Shown here piece by piece: positions 25,304 to 47,200 of a stretch of 64,000 bases of DNA. The stretch is taken from NCBI GenBank assembly GCA_026929865.2, contig CM049414.1, positions 19,453,501-19,517,500 on the forward strand. Reading direction: 5' to 3'. Each line of letters begins with the position of its first letter. The first letter of the stretch is position 1. The position numbers and the translations under genes were made by a program. Under the pieces are notes generated by a model that searched no databases, was not told the DNA's origin, and was given only the letters and a program-made list of their open reading frames with translations. Origin of the DNA: Hyperoplus lanceolatus (lineage: Eukaryota; Chordata; Actinopteri; Uranoscopiformes; Ammodytidae).

Positions 25304-25904
25304 TTAATTTAGATGAAAAAAACAAATACATAAGAATGACATGCATATTGTGCATGTGTAGTCTATTTGATGTGTTATAATTAAGTAAGACTATAGGCTA
25401 TATAAGCCTCCCTCTCCAGCAGCTCAAACTAAGTAATGTAATGTTGCAAACAGTTTTTTCGTAAAGAAACAGCACACTGTTGTGTGGTATTTACATGCGT
25501 AGGAGACTGTATGATGTTAAGATGAAACCAAACTATAAATGTGCTTTGAATGCAAAATAATCTGTCTATTGTATGGCAATGGTAGCCACATGATTCAGAG
25601 TAGCTATATGATTACATAATGGGGTCATAGTGTAAATTCAGCGTACATTTCCAACTGAGCTTCATATTGGAAAATGGACGCCTTTCTTAAGAATGGGGTT
25701 TCAAATTTGGCAAATTGGGCCTGAATGGAAAATCTGTAATGCTACTTTGGTTAGCCATTTGAATCAGACAATTTCCCCCAGTAGCAGAAGGGAATTCTCT
25801 GCGTCTCATTCATTGACATAAATAATGACATGTCCCCTAACCTAAGCTACATCACACAGGTGAAAAAAGGTGTCTAATAGGAAAATACAAGTTTTCATTC
25901 TGAG

Positions 25905-26110
25905 TCTCCTAAGGGGGGGATTTTTCTCACAAAAGCACAGCTCTGTGTGATTTCCCTCGATGTTTCTCAGATAAGTCAATTGGAAATCCCCGCCGACGCC
26001 CCGCCCAGCCGAGTGCACAAAACCGAGCGCGCCTCCCTCCGTCGCACTACTCTGAACTCACCTCTGGATAGAGACGGAACTGACTGACTATTCACACATT
26101 AACTCTCGAC
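25905..26110 (+). promoter_or_regulatory. nfkbia: nfkbia promoter region with kB-like sites
   Basis: A good NF-kB site, GGAAATCCCC, lies at 25982-25991. Weaker matches are GTGATTTCCC at 25947-25956 and the GGGGGATTTTTC at about 25915-25926. A GC box CCCCGCCC lies at 25999-26006. IkB-alpha promoters in other vertebrates carry several kB sites and are induced by NF-kB itself; the same feedback is inferred here. No TATA box is evident. Confidence 0.6.
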
Positions 26111-28133
26111 ATGGCCGTCCACAGAGTGCCTAACCACAATCAAATGGATTATAACTTCGACGACGTGGAGCCCAAGCACGGGAAAATGCTGCCGTGCCAG
26201 GAGGACCGCTTTGACAGCGGCCTGGACTCGCTGAAGGAGGACGAACTGGTCAGCGACTTCGAGGACATGAATGTGAACGCGAGTAAGAACTTCACTCAGG
26301 AATACGAGCCCTGGAGAACCGCAGTGACTGAAGATGGCGACACGTAAGTTGAACTTTTTTTTTAAATTAATTGTTTAAGATTGTTATTCGAGCAACTGCG
26401 CGTTTGCAAATGTCAATCCTCTGCGTAAATCGAATGGGAGTTTTTGTTTGGTGCTTTTTGCGCGAGAGGGCAGCATATAAAACAGTTTTAAAAGAAGGCA
26501 TTGGAAAGCTGCAAAAATGCGCATGAAAAAGTCTAGAAGGCTGCACGACAACAGGAGGCCTTTTAATGTGTGTGTGTGTGTGTGCGTGTGCGCGCGCGCA
26601 GCACAGTGCGTGCGTGTGTGTGTGTGTGTGTGTTTTGGCTGAGAGCGCAGTCTGGGCGGTGCTTAAATCCGCTCTGCGAGTTCAGGAAAGTCCCTGGCCC
26701 GCTGCCAGGAACTGATAAAGCATCAGATGTGTCAAGCCACAACTGGTGGAAATAACCCGACAAAACTCCATTCTTGCGAAACGCTCCACTGCTGACGCTT
26801 TGTTCTTTTTTCATTTGGCTGGAACCATTTCCTCCCTGCGTTTTTATTTAATGTTAATATGAATAAAACCACTTGAATTTTTTTTTTCAAAATATCTCAC
26901 CCTCTCTACTTCTTTTTTGTCTCCCACCACACAGGCTTCTCCACTTGGCCATCATTCACGAAGCCACAGAACATGCCCAACAGATGATCAAGCTCTCTCA
27001 CAATCACCCCTTCCTCAATGTACAGAACCACCAGAGACAGGTAAAAAAAACAAAAAAAAACACACAAGATTCAAACCCAATAGATTAACTATAAGCTCAA
27101 TTGAAACGTTCCTTATTGTACATGCAAAGTGGCTGTAAAAGTCAAGATAATAATGAACCCTGATCTAAATGTGTCCTCCCTCAGACAGCCCTACACCTAG
27201 CAGTGATCACAGAGCAGCCCCAGTTGGTTGAGCGGCTCCTTAAAGCCGGCTGTGACGCGCTTCTGTCTGACGACAGCGGCAACACGGCGCTCCACATCGC
27301 CTGCAAGAGGGGCTCCCTCGCCTGCTTCGGCGTCATCACCCAGAACAGCCAACGCCACCTTGCAGCCATGGTCTCCTTCGCCAACTACTATGGTAATTAT
27401 TCATTTATTATGGCCCCTTAAGACACCCCTAGAGCAGTATCATGTTGCACTTCACTTGCCGTTGTTGAATTCACATTAACTGAGCTCCCCCCCCCATTTT
27501 CTCTTCACAGGACACAACTGTCTCCACTTGGCGTCCATCAACGGCTACATTTCATTGGTGGAGAGCCTGGTTCAGCTGGGCGCAGACATTAACGCACAGG
27601 TAGGTGCCGTGAACTCAGTCAGAAGGCAGCCATTTTTGACTTTTTGATTCCTAAAAACAAAGGACTAAAAAGCACAGTCTCGGAAACTAACGTCATTCTT
27701 TTTCGGTGTGTTGCTTGCAGGAACAATGCAGTGGCCGTACGTCGCTACATCTCGCTGTCGATCTCCAGAATCCAGCGCTAGTCCGTCGCCTGCTGGAACT
27801 GGGCGCCGAGGTCAACTGCTTTAACTATGGCGGCTTCACTCCGTACCACCTGACCTACGGACGCCACAACGAAGAGATCCGCCGCCAGCTGTACGAGAAG
27901 ACGGCGCAGGAGCTGAGGGAGCTGCCCGAGAGCGAATCGGATGAGAGCGACATGGAAGATCTGGACACGTCGGAAGATGAGGTCAGTTTTACCAATCCCA
28001 AGTTCCCCAAATTGCTGATGATATCATGTTAAAGATTTCACATAATTATGTCCTCCTTAATTTACGATTCCTAACGTGCATCTTTCTTTTTCTTTCCCCA
28101 AAGCTGTACGATGACATAAAGTTTGGAAAGTAA
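26111..28133 (+). CDS. nfkbia: NF-kB inhibitor alpha (IkB-alpha)
   Basis: Six coding exons: 26111-26343, 26935-27040, 27185-27392, 27511-27599, 27721-27981 and 28104-28133. Phases agree and give 308 residues (human 317). The phosphodegron DRFDSGLDS places the two IKK-target serines at about 36 and 40, with candidate ubiquitin-acceptor lysines at 22 and 25. Ankyrin repeats run from about residue 77 to 265 ([66 protein letters not shown]). An acidic PEST-type tail ([18 protein letters not shown]) fills about residues 282-299. The protein holds NF-kB dimers in the cytoplasm until IKK phosphorylation sends it to the proteasome (family knowledge). Intron 1 holds a TG/CG tract. The last exon encodes only nine residues. 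It could be either teleost duplicate. Confidence 0.97.
26566..26633. repeat. TG/CG alternating tract in nfkbia intron 1
   Basis: GT-rich runs flank a CGCGCGCG core, giving almost 70 bp of nearly unbroken purine-pyrimidine alternation. Such sequence can adopt Z-DNA. Confidence 0.8.
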
Positions 28134-28560
28134 TCGGAAACCCTCCGTGTACCGGGTGGTGTTAACGACAAGTGAAGCTGCTGCTGGGTCTTAGCCGACC
28201 CACAAGCCCCACAACCAAAGGGGGGGAGGGAGGAGGCGTCAGTCCTCGTCCCCCCACTGTCCAGGTCCCGAGTCCACATGTGGTGCTGCTGGCCCCCGGG
28301 ATCGCCCAAACGTCAATGACGCGTGAGAGGCGTCTAGTCTGGTCAAGTCTGGTCCGGATCACAGAAAGATCATAGAGCGGGATCACAACCTCAATATAGT
28401 CCTTTCTATATACTGTATAATTTTATATTGATGTGTATATATTGTAAATACAGAGATATTATTTTTGTACTTGTACATAATGTTGAATGAATTTAAACAC
28501 TATTAATAACAAAAAAGTGCTCAGAATAATAAAAAAAATAAGTTTATGAATATAAAAGGC
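28134..28560 (+). other. nfkbia: nfkbia 3' UTR with poly(A) signal
   Basis: This follows the stop codon. An AATAAA signal lies at 28528-28533, with a second overlapping A-rich context, followed by GT-rich sequence at about 28566-28580 that can serve as the downstream element. The interval 28561-30500 has no further gene that I can see. Confidence 0.6.
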
Positions 28561-30500
28561 AACGACTGGTGTTTTTTTTCCACTCCACTCAGCGTGATTG
28601 TGACTTCCTCCGGCCTTTCCACATCATAAAAAAAGCCAAATTTCTCACTTCAACATAATGACGAAGGGCATAGTCATCTCCATAGACTAGTGCACAGACC
28701 AGAAATGATCATATTTAGACCCTTGGAACAGTCTGGGATTTCCTTGTTCGGGGCGAGGTTACTGCCGGGTGTCTGAGTCACTGTGCTGAAAGTCCCTGGG
28801 CAGCACAAGAGGAACATATCGTACTGAAATATTCCGCCCTATAGCCTGGTACTGCCGCTGACTATGGCTGCAAGGAAGTGGCACACACTCCACAAAAATA
28901 CTTGGGAATTTTTGTAGAAGGGACATGTCTTTTTACCTAATTTGGAAAATGTGCCAATGTGAGTGAGATTACTCTGTGTCATGATGTCCAGGAAACTGAG
29001 ACAGTCTGGGAAGTACAAGATTTCCCAGTCAGCTGTAGAGGAGGAAGTATTCGGTTTATTTACTTTTTTTTCTTACACTATATTGGAAAAATTCACGGCA
29101 CAACAAGGAAATGTTCTGAATTGAAAATGATACTGAAGTAAAAGTAAAAATCCTTAGATTATTACTCGCACATGTGTACAACTTTGCTGTCACTGCTGTA
29201 GCGCTCAATTTGAGTACATCTAAACTGTTTGGTTTGTAAAAAAAGATAAATACTAATTTATTATAATAAATTCAGATAAATTATCCACAAGTGACACACA
29301 TTTATAATGTTGAAGCAATAGTCCAAAATTCAAAGCTATTAAAATAATTCAAAGGTACAGCAGGGGGAAACAACACTTGGAAAGGCTGGAGACATGAAAG
29401 CTCTGACATATTTGCATTAAATATGACTTACAATGCTTATATACAGTAGAAAGTAACTAAAGCTGTAAAGTAGCAGTAGAGTTGTTACAAACTATTTCCC
29501 TGTGATATTGTGCAATGAGCCTCAGCACCTCAAGTTTGTAAATGCAAATTTGTCACCAGTTATCAGCTGATGTCTGACTCGTGTGAGGAATTCCACAGAA
29601 AGGACACTACCTGAGTGAACCAGCTGCAATTCCCAGTATGAAGTTTACCTGGAGCCAACTCTAGCTTGTTACTCAGAAACTGTCCCTGAGTGATTCATAG
29701 CAGTGTTGTATACTGTATATAGCCTGTCATTGTCCTCAGGGCTGTAAACATTACCAGGGTTGTATAGCTGTTGCAGGGGGATTTTCCCAAAGGATCAAGT
29801 TTGTTATTATTTAAAAAGGACACACTGGGAAATATACAAAAGAAAGATTTCAAGTATCCAGCCATAAAAGACATGACATTTTAGCTGCATTTGAGTTTTT
29901 CTGAAACAGCTGCAAAAGAGACCTCGACTAAGAGAAAGACTATAGCTAAAGATGGCGCACCATCACTTCTGATCATTTGTCAATGACATCATCTATGCTG
30001 AGCTGGACAGGGTCATTGACTCGAATTCTTAGCCACCGTTTCCAGCCGACACACACACACTGGAAGCCATGTGTCAGTTTTACGTTAAGTTAAACCATTG
30101 TGAAATGATCAAGAGGAGCAACTTTCTAAAAATTCGCTAAAATGTCAAGAAAAGGAGGTCAGATGGGGCCCGACATCACTGTGTAGTAAAATAACCTCTC
30201 CACAGCAGCTCGGTATGTCATGTGACTTGAGCGCATTCAGAGCCACAACAGGAAGCTCAGAGGTAAAGCTCGGCAGAGGCTCAGGTTCCCATAAATGTTT
30301 TCCCCTGCCGCTAAACTCAACCTGCAGCTGTAAAACACAGCTGATGAAACACACACTTCTGTTTACACGGCCAGCAGTTTAAAAAGCCTACTTATAGATG
30401 CATATAGATATTGTATAGAATGCACAGAGCTCAATGTGCAAAACTAAATAGTTAAGAATCCGCACAATAAATAGGTATGAAGACAGTGGTCAATTATATT
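28561..30500. other. Convergent intergenic gap, nothing seen
   Basis: About 1.9 kb between the 3' ends of nfkbia and psma6. It has no coding exon, no clear repeat and no RNA gene. Confidence 0.5.
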
Positions 30501-30513
30501 CCAAAAACATATT

Positions 30514-30519
30514 TTTATT
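30514..30519 (-). terminator. psma6: psma6 poly(A) signal
   Basis: AATAAA on the minus strand, about 127 bases past the psma6 stop codon, in an A/T-rich context. It is the first such hexamer downstream. Confidence 0.6.
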
Positions 30520-30645
30520 AATAATATTGAATAAAACAGTGGGGGGTAAATGTACAGAAAACAAAGATAACACCACTCTCTATCTGGGAACTCCATATCC
30601 CATCATGCTCTTACTTAATCCAAAAGGTGACGCGTCTCTGCTCGT

Positions 30646-36600
<5,955 letters not shown>

Positions 36601-38020
36601 CGAGGTAAACTGGTAAAACGTACTAGACACCAGTAGCCTACTTCACTTTAGTGCAATTTCCATTAGAATGTAAGAGAAAGAACAATGTATCAGTTTCATA
36701 CCCACTAGAAAAGTAAAAGTAGCCACATAGGCCTATAGCTAGGCCTGTACCAGCTTCAACATAGGCCTATAGGCTATTAGGTCCTATAAGCTACTAAGGC
36801 TATAGGCTACATTTAGGCTAAATGAATTTGACTATTAGGCCTAACAATAATAATCATCATTATCTTATATCATAATTGACCCCGGACCCCATTAATGTCA
36901 CTTTCATCAAATGTGGATGTCCAGTTTTTATATAGGAGAAAGTTAGCCTAATTGATTTTTAATTTCTTATTTATTTTCACAGCTATGGGGCCGTCTGGAA
37001 CCATCCATCTAGTAGGCCTATGTTGTCATTTCCTGTGGACATGGTAAAGTATGATTATCTTGTATTCAAACTAAACCAGCTCACTGTGGGGCATGTAGCC
37101 TATAAAATGAATGTAGTATACATTAACCATAATAAGTGGGCAGATATTTTGGCTTGTCTGTAGCCTAGGCTTAGAAGGGAAAATAAGCTTTTTCTATCCA
37201 ACTTTCCCAGTAAGTAAGTTAGTGTGTCACCCAGCAAGCACAACACCTCATGTTGTTATTTACACCTGGGCTTTCCCTACTTCGCTTTTCAAAATGCCTT
37301 CACTGAAAAAAGGCCTTTGTGTGCTGGCTTAATGACATAGCTAAGTAGTGCTCACATGGAAAGTTGCCATCATTAATGTCATATGTTACACCTTGCCCTC
37401 TGTTTCAGGCCATAATGTCTGCAGTGAAAATGCCCTATACTACTTCTGTGGATCTTATAATATTCAACTTTTGCCTTTCAACATTGTCGGCAAGATGGCA
37501 AGTCAATGTTGCATTAGACCGCATGCAAGCTAAATTGTTTATGCTTTTTTTCTGGGAACACCTTACTGTGTGATTCAATACAGTAAACCCCACTGACTAC
37601 TGCCTGCTGTTGTATAACCTGTGTCTAATCGTGTTTATGCCAGAGCTGGAAACCTTTTTTTGCTAGTTAAGATTTAAGTTCTGGTGATACATTACCCGTT
37701 ACTGATACAGTGTAAACTAAGTAGCTTCCTTTTTGCCCTGCTATAGACCCCAGCGTAATTTTTGCATAACCTGCATGGAAAAGCTACAATTATAAGGACA
37801 ATATAACAGAAACATAGTATAAAACTGACTTTTTTCTTGTACAACGGGTCTACTTTACCTATCACATACCAAGCCAAGTGAAAATAATGTAACCTTTAAA
37901 ATGGAACATGAGCAAGGATTTTTCTTTTTTCTCTTCTGCAAGTCATTGAACACAATCACAGGCGGATCACTTGCTAATAATTCAATTCCCGTTTCCTTGT
38001 TCCTGATAAAAAACTGCAAA

Positions 38021-38052
<32 letters not shown>

Positions 38053-39060
38053 CAGGGATTTTCCCACTGTCCCCAGGTAGCTAATGCAGCTGAATAGAGG
38101 ATGTTTGCTTCCTCTTTATATGTTACTGATGCATTTAGATAGTGAGGCTCCTCAGTGTGGTATTTTTTATCAATGATTAGCAAGAGTTGAATCTTAAATC
38201 TGAAATGGCAACAGGTGTTATAAAATGTTCTGATATGGTTTGGTAGCAAAAAGTCCCTGTCTTTGGTTGCCATGTCATTGTCCTATTGTAAAGCCTATAC
38301 AACTTGTGATATAATCACAGATGACTCACATGGGAGTATTTTTTATTTTACCACTATACCACATCCCTGAGATATGACCCAATCGCACACCATGTGTGCA
38401 ATAATGTATTTTAACAACAAACTGTTCATCTAAAAATTAATGCAAAATCCAGTATTACAAAAGTGTTGTCCACGCCTGCACAACCACAATAATTCCATCT
38501 TACTAAACAGTGCTGGATAATCATCAGGATAAGCACCAGAGTTTCCAAAAAGGTTTCCATAATATGCAATTTCAAAATTGCTTAAGAAATTGGAAAATAT
38601 CCTACATTCATTGTTTGAGTTGAGAAGTTCAGATGACAGTTTGTTAAAAGTGAATCTATGAAATCTATTCTTAAGGCCTAATTAGGAGGTTGCCCGAGTT
38701 AGATAAATGGCTAAAAAGCAAAGCAATAAAGTATCTAGGTTATGTTACTGGTGCTTCTGCACCGCCTTTGCTGTAATACTTCACAACCAAAACAGCAGCC
38801 CCCACCCATGCCCCTCCGCACTGATACCTTTCACTTTCCTCCCCCTTTCCTGTCCTCTTCCCCACCTCTGTTCTCGCTCTCTACTCACCTCCCTGCTTCT
38901 GTTTTTACTCTACACAGTATAAGTGCAGCATTTGCACACCCTATTCACATTTGAAACCAGAAAGACCCCCACCCCCTGGTCTAAGACAAGAGGCGTGGGA
39001 CTGCATTCTGGAGTGCAGGGGGATCTCCGACATTTATGAAAATAACTTTTTTAACATTGC
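36601..39060. other. Intergenic, no gene seen
   Basis: AT-rich, with many TAGGCCTATAGG-like short motifs at 36720-36850 and a (TG)n tract at 38020-38049. No exon of PRORP or PPP2R3C, expected here from the mammalian order, is recognised. Confidence 0.5.
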
Positions 39061-39069
39061 AAAGCCACA

Positions 39070-40420
39070 GTGGGGCTAATGTTTTCCAAACACAGAATAT
39101 CAACATTAGGCAATAAGGGAAACGTTGGTATTATGAGGCTTCCATCTGAAAACCCTAATGACTTAAAAGGAAATGTCAGAAGTTTGGACTCATTTTGTTT
39201 AAAAGATTTCCTTTCTGGAACAAGGGAAATACAAGGACTGTATTTAAAATGTGTACAGAATGAAAATATAGAGCATACATTTTATCATTTATCTCTCAAA
39301 ACTCACAATTTTTCAGAAGGACGCATAAAACACAGTTTCTTTGAACCTAAATGTTGTGCAGCAGCTTCGAGGAACTTCTTATCTATAAAGTACAAAGTGG
39401 AAGAAGTCTACCGAGCGTGCAGTGCTACAACAACGCTTCCTTTAACTACATACAGCTTTTTGAAAATGTGTGCGTTGTTCCTTTATCTAGCGGTTTGTCA
39501 TTTTGCAAACAGCTCAATGGCAGCACAGTTGCAATTAGTGGCGTCACACGCAATGCTTAAAGGGAAAGCTGAAGGTATTACACAGAAATGGAAAATGCAC
39601 AATGTGATTACATTTCATTAAGGTTTTAGTGTCAACCACCCTGTAACTTTACATAGATTAACATAAATACAGTGAGTGTGGTTTGAAGACAGAGGGGACA
39701 TGAGCTTCTCTCTGCAGCACAGAACGTATGGCAGTCACCTGATTTATATTGTGGGTAAAATGAGAAAACCGTCACCGTTTGAGAAAAAATCTAAAACATT
39801 CTGGATATGGAAAACACACGTTGGTATTGTTACTCCACCTTCTCTGTATCTAGTATTTCAATGATTTAGTCCGATGCCTGCAGTGTATACTTTAAAAAAC
39901 TTGTTATTTATTGAATTACTTGCCACATATTCTTCTTTTTTTTGCCATACTTCGACCAATCTTTACTTATGTACTATTATGGTATTACTTTTGGTTTAAT
40001 GACCAAATTCCTTTCAGTGCTGACAAGTTCCATTACGATTATTTTCTTGGGAATCGTTAAAACAAAACTTACTCTTACGTTTAACGGAAAGCAAAACACA
40101 GTACAAGTCTTGCGTAACTGCTGCAATTTCGAGAATGCAAACGGGGTCAGAGCTGGATTTTGCAACTCACACTGCAGTTGTTATTTATGTTGGAGAAAAG
40201 AAGAAAAAGAAAAAAAGAGTGAACTCCCTTCACAGATTCCTCCTGATTTCAGTCTGCAGTGGACATTTTGGTCCCATTTACTTACCTGGCATTAACATGC
40301 AATTTATGTCTGGATATCCTATCTGGATAATGGGAATACCTGTACCAGGTGTAAAATGCCTGTGGATCAGATTTGCATATCCAGATAATGTATCCAAACA
40401 CAGTGTTCCCAAGGTGTAAA
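39070..40420 (+). pseudogene. Unidentified broken reading-frame cluster
   Basis: Several plus-strand frames longer than usual for this AT-rich DNA lie close together; the longest is 183 codons (39070-39621). One has a hydrophobic stretch that could be a membrane segment, followed by a Cys-rich part and a lysine-rich run; another has N-glycosylation-like motifs (NNAS, NGST). I recognise no family. The cluster looks broken in several places. It could be a decayed membrane-protein gene, an old element-derived gene such as an envelope-like fossil, or chance. Confidence 0.3.
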
Positions 40421-40445
40421 TAGGGCTTTCACTCAATGCTAAATC

Positions 40446-40469
40446 AGCGGTAAAACTGTTTTTACCGCT
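40446..40469. repeat. 10-bp perfect hairpin
   Basis: AGCGGTAAAA and TTTTACCGCT are exact complements separated by a 4-base loop, just after the frame cluster. The role is unknown. Confidence 0.6.
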
Positions 40470-40770
40470 GAAAATTTAAACTTTGAAAGCTCACTCCACA
40501 GGCACGGAAGACATCACACAAATCTTGTTCAGGGAGTACTTCTTTGGGAAAATAAACTGCCCTCTGTTTGTAAAATTGCCCCTCTAATATGTTAGGTGCC
40601 TTATCACGTAAACCAGCGGGTCTACTTTCTGCTGGTGATGAGTCATTTAAAGTAGCCTACATTATTGGCAGCATTAGTGTTATGGCCAGACCCAGCATTT
40701 GATTTTTTCATAGCGTAAAGTACATTTCCATGGGTTTAATGTAATGTGGTCGGACAAGATTGCACCCAGA

Positions 40771-40859
40771 CAGGCCCGGCCCTGGGCATAGGCAGTATAG
40801 GCAAATGCTAGGGGCGCATCCATCCGCAGGGGGCGCCGCTACAAAAAATAAAAAATAAA

Positions 40860-40890
<31 letters not shown>

Positions 40891-42403
40891 TAAATAGGCT
40901 ACCAAAACTTTATTTAATTTTTTTTACTAATACTGTTAATACTATAATTTTAAAACATGAATTAAGCTTAAAATATGACAACTACTGAGGATAGACAAAC
41001 TATAAAAAAAATTGAAGCGCCCCCCCCATAGACTCTTCCAGATTTCTGGCGATCAGCCAGGTATCTGAACGGTAACTTCACCGGAAGGAAAGAGCGCACA
41101 CCATGTCAAAATGACAAAAGCTCTCTCGACTGAAAAGGAAAAGAAGAGGAGGAAAAACGTGACAAAGACAGAGGTAGGCCTACAGTGACGTTAATGTGAT
41201 GAATGAATAGTGTGCTGCATTGTTTTAGCCGTTGTAGGAGCAGTGTGTTAACTTGCTAGCTTACTTTTGGAAGATGGGTAACGTTACTCCCAGCTTAAAT
41301 TCATCAGAGACATTTAGAAAGATTTTTCAGGTAGCCTACATCCCCTGTCATAATTTGCCAAAGTTTGCACTGCTTGTAATGGTTATTAGAAAGCTATTCC
41401 TTTTCCACTATAATTAATGGTTATCAACCTTGGGTTTATTGTGTTAGTTTACATCAGTGTTAAAAGTGCACAGTATAATAACAGTTAATATTGCATACCT
41501 GAGGCAAGTCAAGTTTATTTGTGAGGCACTTTTCAACACAAGGTCAATCAAAGTGCTGATACATAAAGCCATGAGATATCATCAGAAGGCTTGATTCTGA
41601 TTTAATAAAAAGCAGGAGCAAACTTTTCCGTTTGATTGTACCTTACCTAGGCCTATAGCTTTCCATTAGCTACTGCTTCTCTTCACTCTGGTTGGATGCT
41701 AAACTGCATTTCATTTTAATGACAAGAGTTTAATCTAAGCTAATTTCCATTTTAAAGCTTTTCACCATGTATTAATATAAATAATGTAACAACATGTATA
41801 CTTCTCTTTTCTCTTCAGGTTTTCATTTGAAATACTTTGAGCCACCTGTCCTGCAGACATCTTCTCCACCTTAGCACAGCCCAGTGATGCAGCATGAGGA
41901 ATAAAGCCTTCACCAATAGACCCAAAGGCAAGAGTAGTCAGGCTGTAGCAATGTGAGGTGAGTTTGTTGAGATATGAAGATGAGGTCTTAACATCTAAAT
42001 ATAGACAGCTCTCTGTTGGAATCAAGTTAAATAGCAGTACAGACCAGAGGTCTCTGTCATTTAATTTTGTAATATAGCTTTTGTGTGGAATTATATTCAA
42101 TACAAAGTTATGATTTATTGAAACTATACTTGTAATAGATTATAATTTTAAATGTTAACGTCTGCATTTCTTTGTGCAAATCGTAATATTGTATTAATCT
42201 TTTAATGTTATGTCACTTGTTTTGTAATATGTTTTTTATTTTGTGGGTTATTTTCTATCTAAAATAAAATGAAATGAAATGTCAAAGACAAACCTATCCA
42301 GTTCTGTGTGAGTGTATGAACAGTGGTGGACTTGACTGCAATGCAATGGGGGGCGCCAGCTAAAATCTTGCCTAGGGCGCCAAATTGGTCAGGGCCGGCC
42401 CTG
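40771..42403 (+). mobile_element. Deleted hAT transposon, 8-bp target duplication
   Basis: Inverted tips CAGGCCCGGCCCTG and CAGGGCCGGCCCTG lie next to an exact 8-bp duplication CACCCAGA (40763-40770 and 42404-42411). Both subterminal parts carry GGGGCGC/GGGCGCC blocks. At 41111 a short frame starts MTKALSTEKEKKRRK and after 21 codons meets a GT donor-like GAGGTAGG, as expected for the first exon of a transposase. The rest of a transposase is missing, so it cannot move by itself. It contains an (AATA)n tract (about 40866-40896) and a second repeat at 41505-41570. Confidence 0.85.
41505..41570. repeat. Fragment of a common fish repeat inside the hAT
   Basis: CAAGTCAAGTTTATTTGTGA, GGCACTTTTCAACACAAGGT and CAATCAAAGTGCTGATACAT resemble a repeat start found widely in fish genomes (recollection). 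It lies within the hAT at 40771-42403. Confidence 0.45.
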
Positions 42404-42411
42404 CACCCAGA

Positions 42412-45900
<3,489 letters not shown>

Positions 45901-45989
45901 TTTGGATATGGTTATACGAGGGAGCTTTGTGCATTTAAAAATAGAATTGCACACATATGTTGGAAAGTGTCTTCATATAGAGAAGTAGT

Positions 45990-46340
45990 TTCAAGAAATG
46001 AAAAAAGGCTTTAACAATGTGCAGATCCTGCAGCGCTGTATTTTAAAAGCACTGCTTTGCAGAAGTGGTGGACTACTGCTGACCTCCAGTAGCACTGTGA
46101 CTTTAGAGGCTGCATCTCTCCCTTCTGAAATCCCCCAAACTTTCCCTCCGCCAAATCTTTCCTCCCAACCGCCAAGATAATGGTCTTTTCAGGCCTCCAA
46201 TGATAGACACACACTCTGCTGCGGATCCGCCGCCGCAGCTGGTGAACTGGCTTCCTGGCGAGTAGCAGTTTACACTCGCCATGTGTGCTGCTACCTAATT
46301 GCTTTTCCAGGGTAGAGCGCAGGGCAGTGGTACGAAGCCG
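45990..46340. promoter_or_regulatory. Candidate conserved noncoding element
   Basis: This stretch is more balanced in base composition than its surroundings and lacks repeats. It contains unbroken sequence of the kind seen in vertebrate noncoding enhancers (ATTTTAAAAGCACTGCTTTG, CTACCTAATTGCTTTTCC). A minus-strand frame of 156 codons crosses it but resembles nothing. It is a guess from texture only. Confidence 0.2.
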
Positions 46341-46490
46341 AGACATGGAGGGCTCAGAGGATGGAAGGGGAGGCGTGCGGGGAAGCTTTTCTGGCCCCAG
46401 ATGTGTGCAGCAGTAGCTGTCGGCCAGGCCAGGCGTACATCTGCAATCGTTTGAACTTACTATGGGGAATTCCTCTCTCACTGCTTGTCC

Positions 46491-46594
<104 letters not shown>

Positions 46595-46919
46595 CCTGCC
46601 GAATCCCTCAACTCAGGACAATGAGTTGCATGACTGCCTCCCTCTGTTCTTCCTCTCGTATTTCCCCGCTCCGTGTGTCATGAACCGTTTCCCCCCGCAG
46701 ACAGACAGACAAACAGACAAACAGGCCGCTCTGGTCGCGACTCCAGAAGGTGTGGGATCCTTTGTGTTAGGGGAAATTTAAAGGGAAGATAAAAGAGCCC
46801 AAGTCTTCCTGTAAATATACGGTTACTGTGTATGAAGCACACAGACATAACAAGCACTTATCTATGAGGCTGTGCACCTCACCTCACATGTCCTCACTAC
46901 GACAAAGAAAAAATATGCA

Positions 46920-47200
46920 ATGAAAGCAGCGAGCAGGAGACAGGCTTGCTCGCTTTTAAACAGTCTCCGAAAACGTGAATTGCCATTTTATTTCAACAGC
47001 GCTTGGTTAGTGGGTTAAATTTAACAAAGGGCTAAAAATATCTATTGTTTTGCTCCTGCGTGGGTTGGCCAGAGAACAACAAAAGCAGGGAGTTTCCTTT
47101 CCTCCAGGATGTCGGGAGTTTTCCTCACATAGCGTTTGAAGATTCGGAACAAGATGTCTTGGATTGACACTGATCCACAAAGGTACCAATGCTCAAACTC
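46920..47200. promoter_or_regulatory. Candidate conserved noncoding element
   Basis: Non-repetitive sequence with an MEF2-type motif CTAAAAATA at about 47032-47040 within GGGCTAAAAATATCTATTG, and a well-kept texture. Inferred only. Confidence 0.2.

Noticed and set aside
46011-46481. 156-codon minus-strand frame
   Set aside because: No similarity to any protein I know, no splice-site context, and it overlaps a stretch that looks more like regulatory DNA. Probably chance in a less AT-rich patch.
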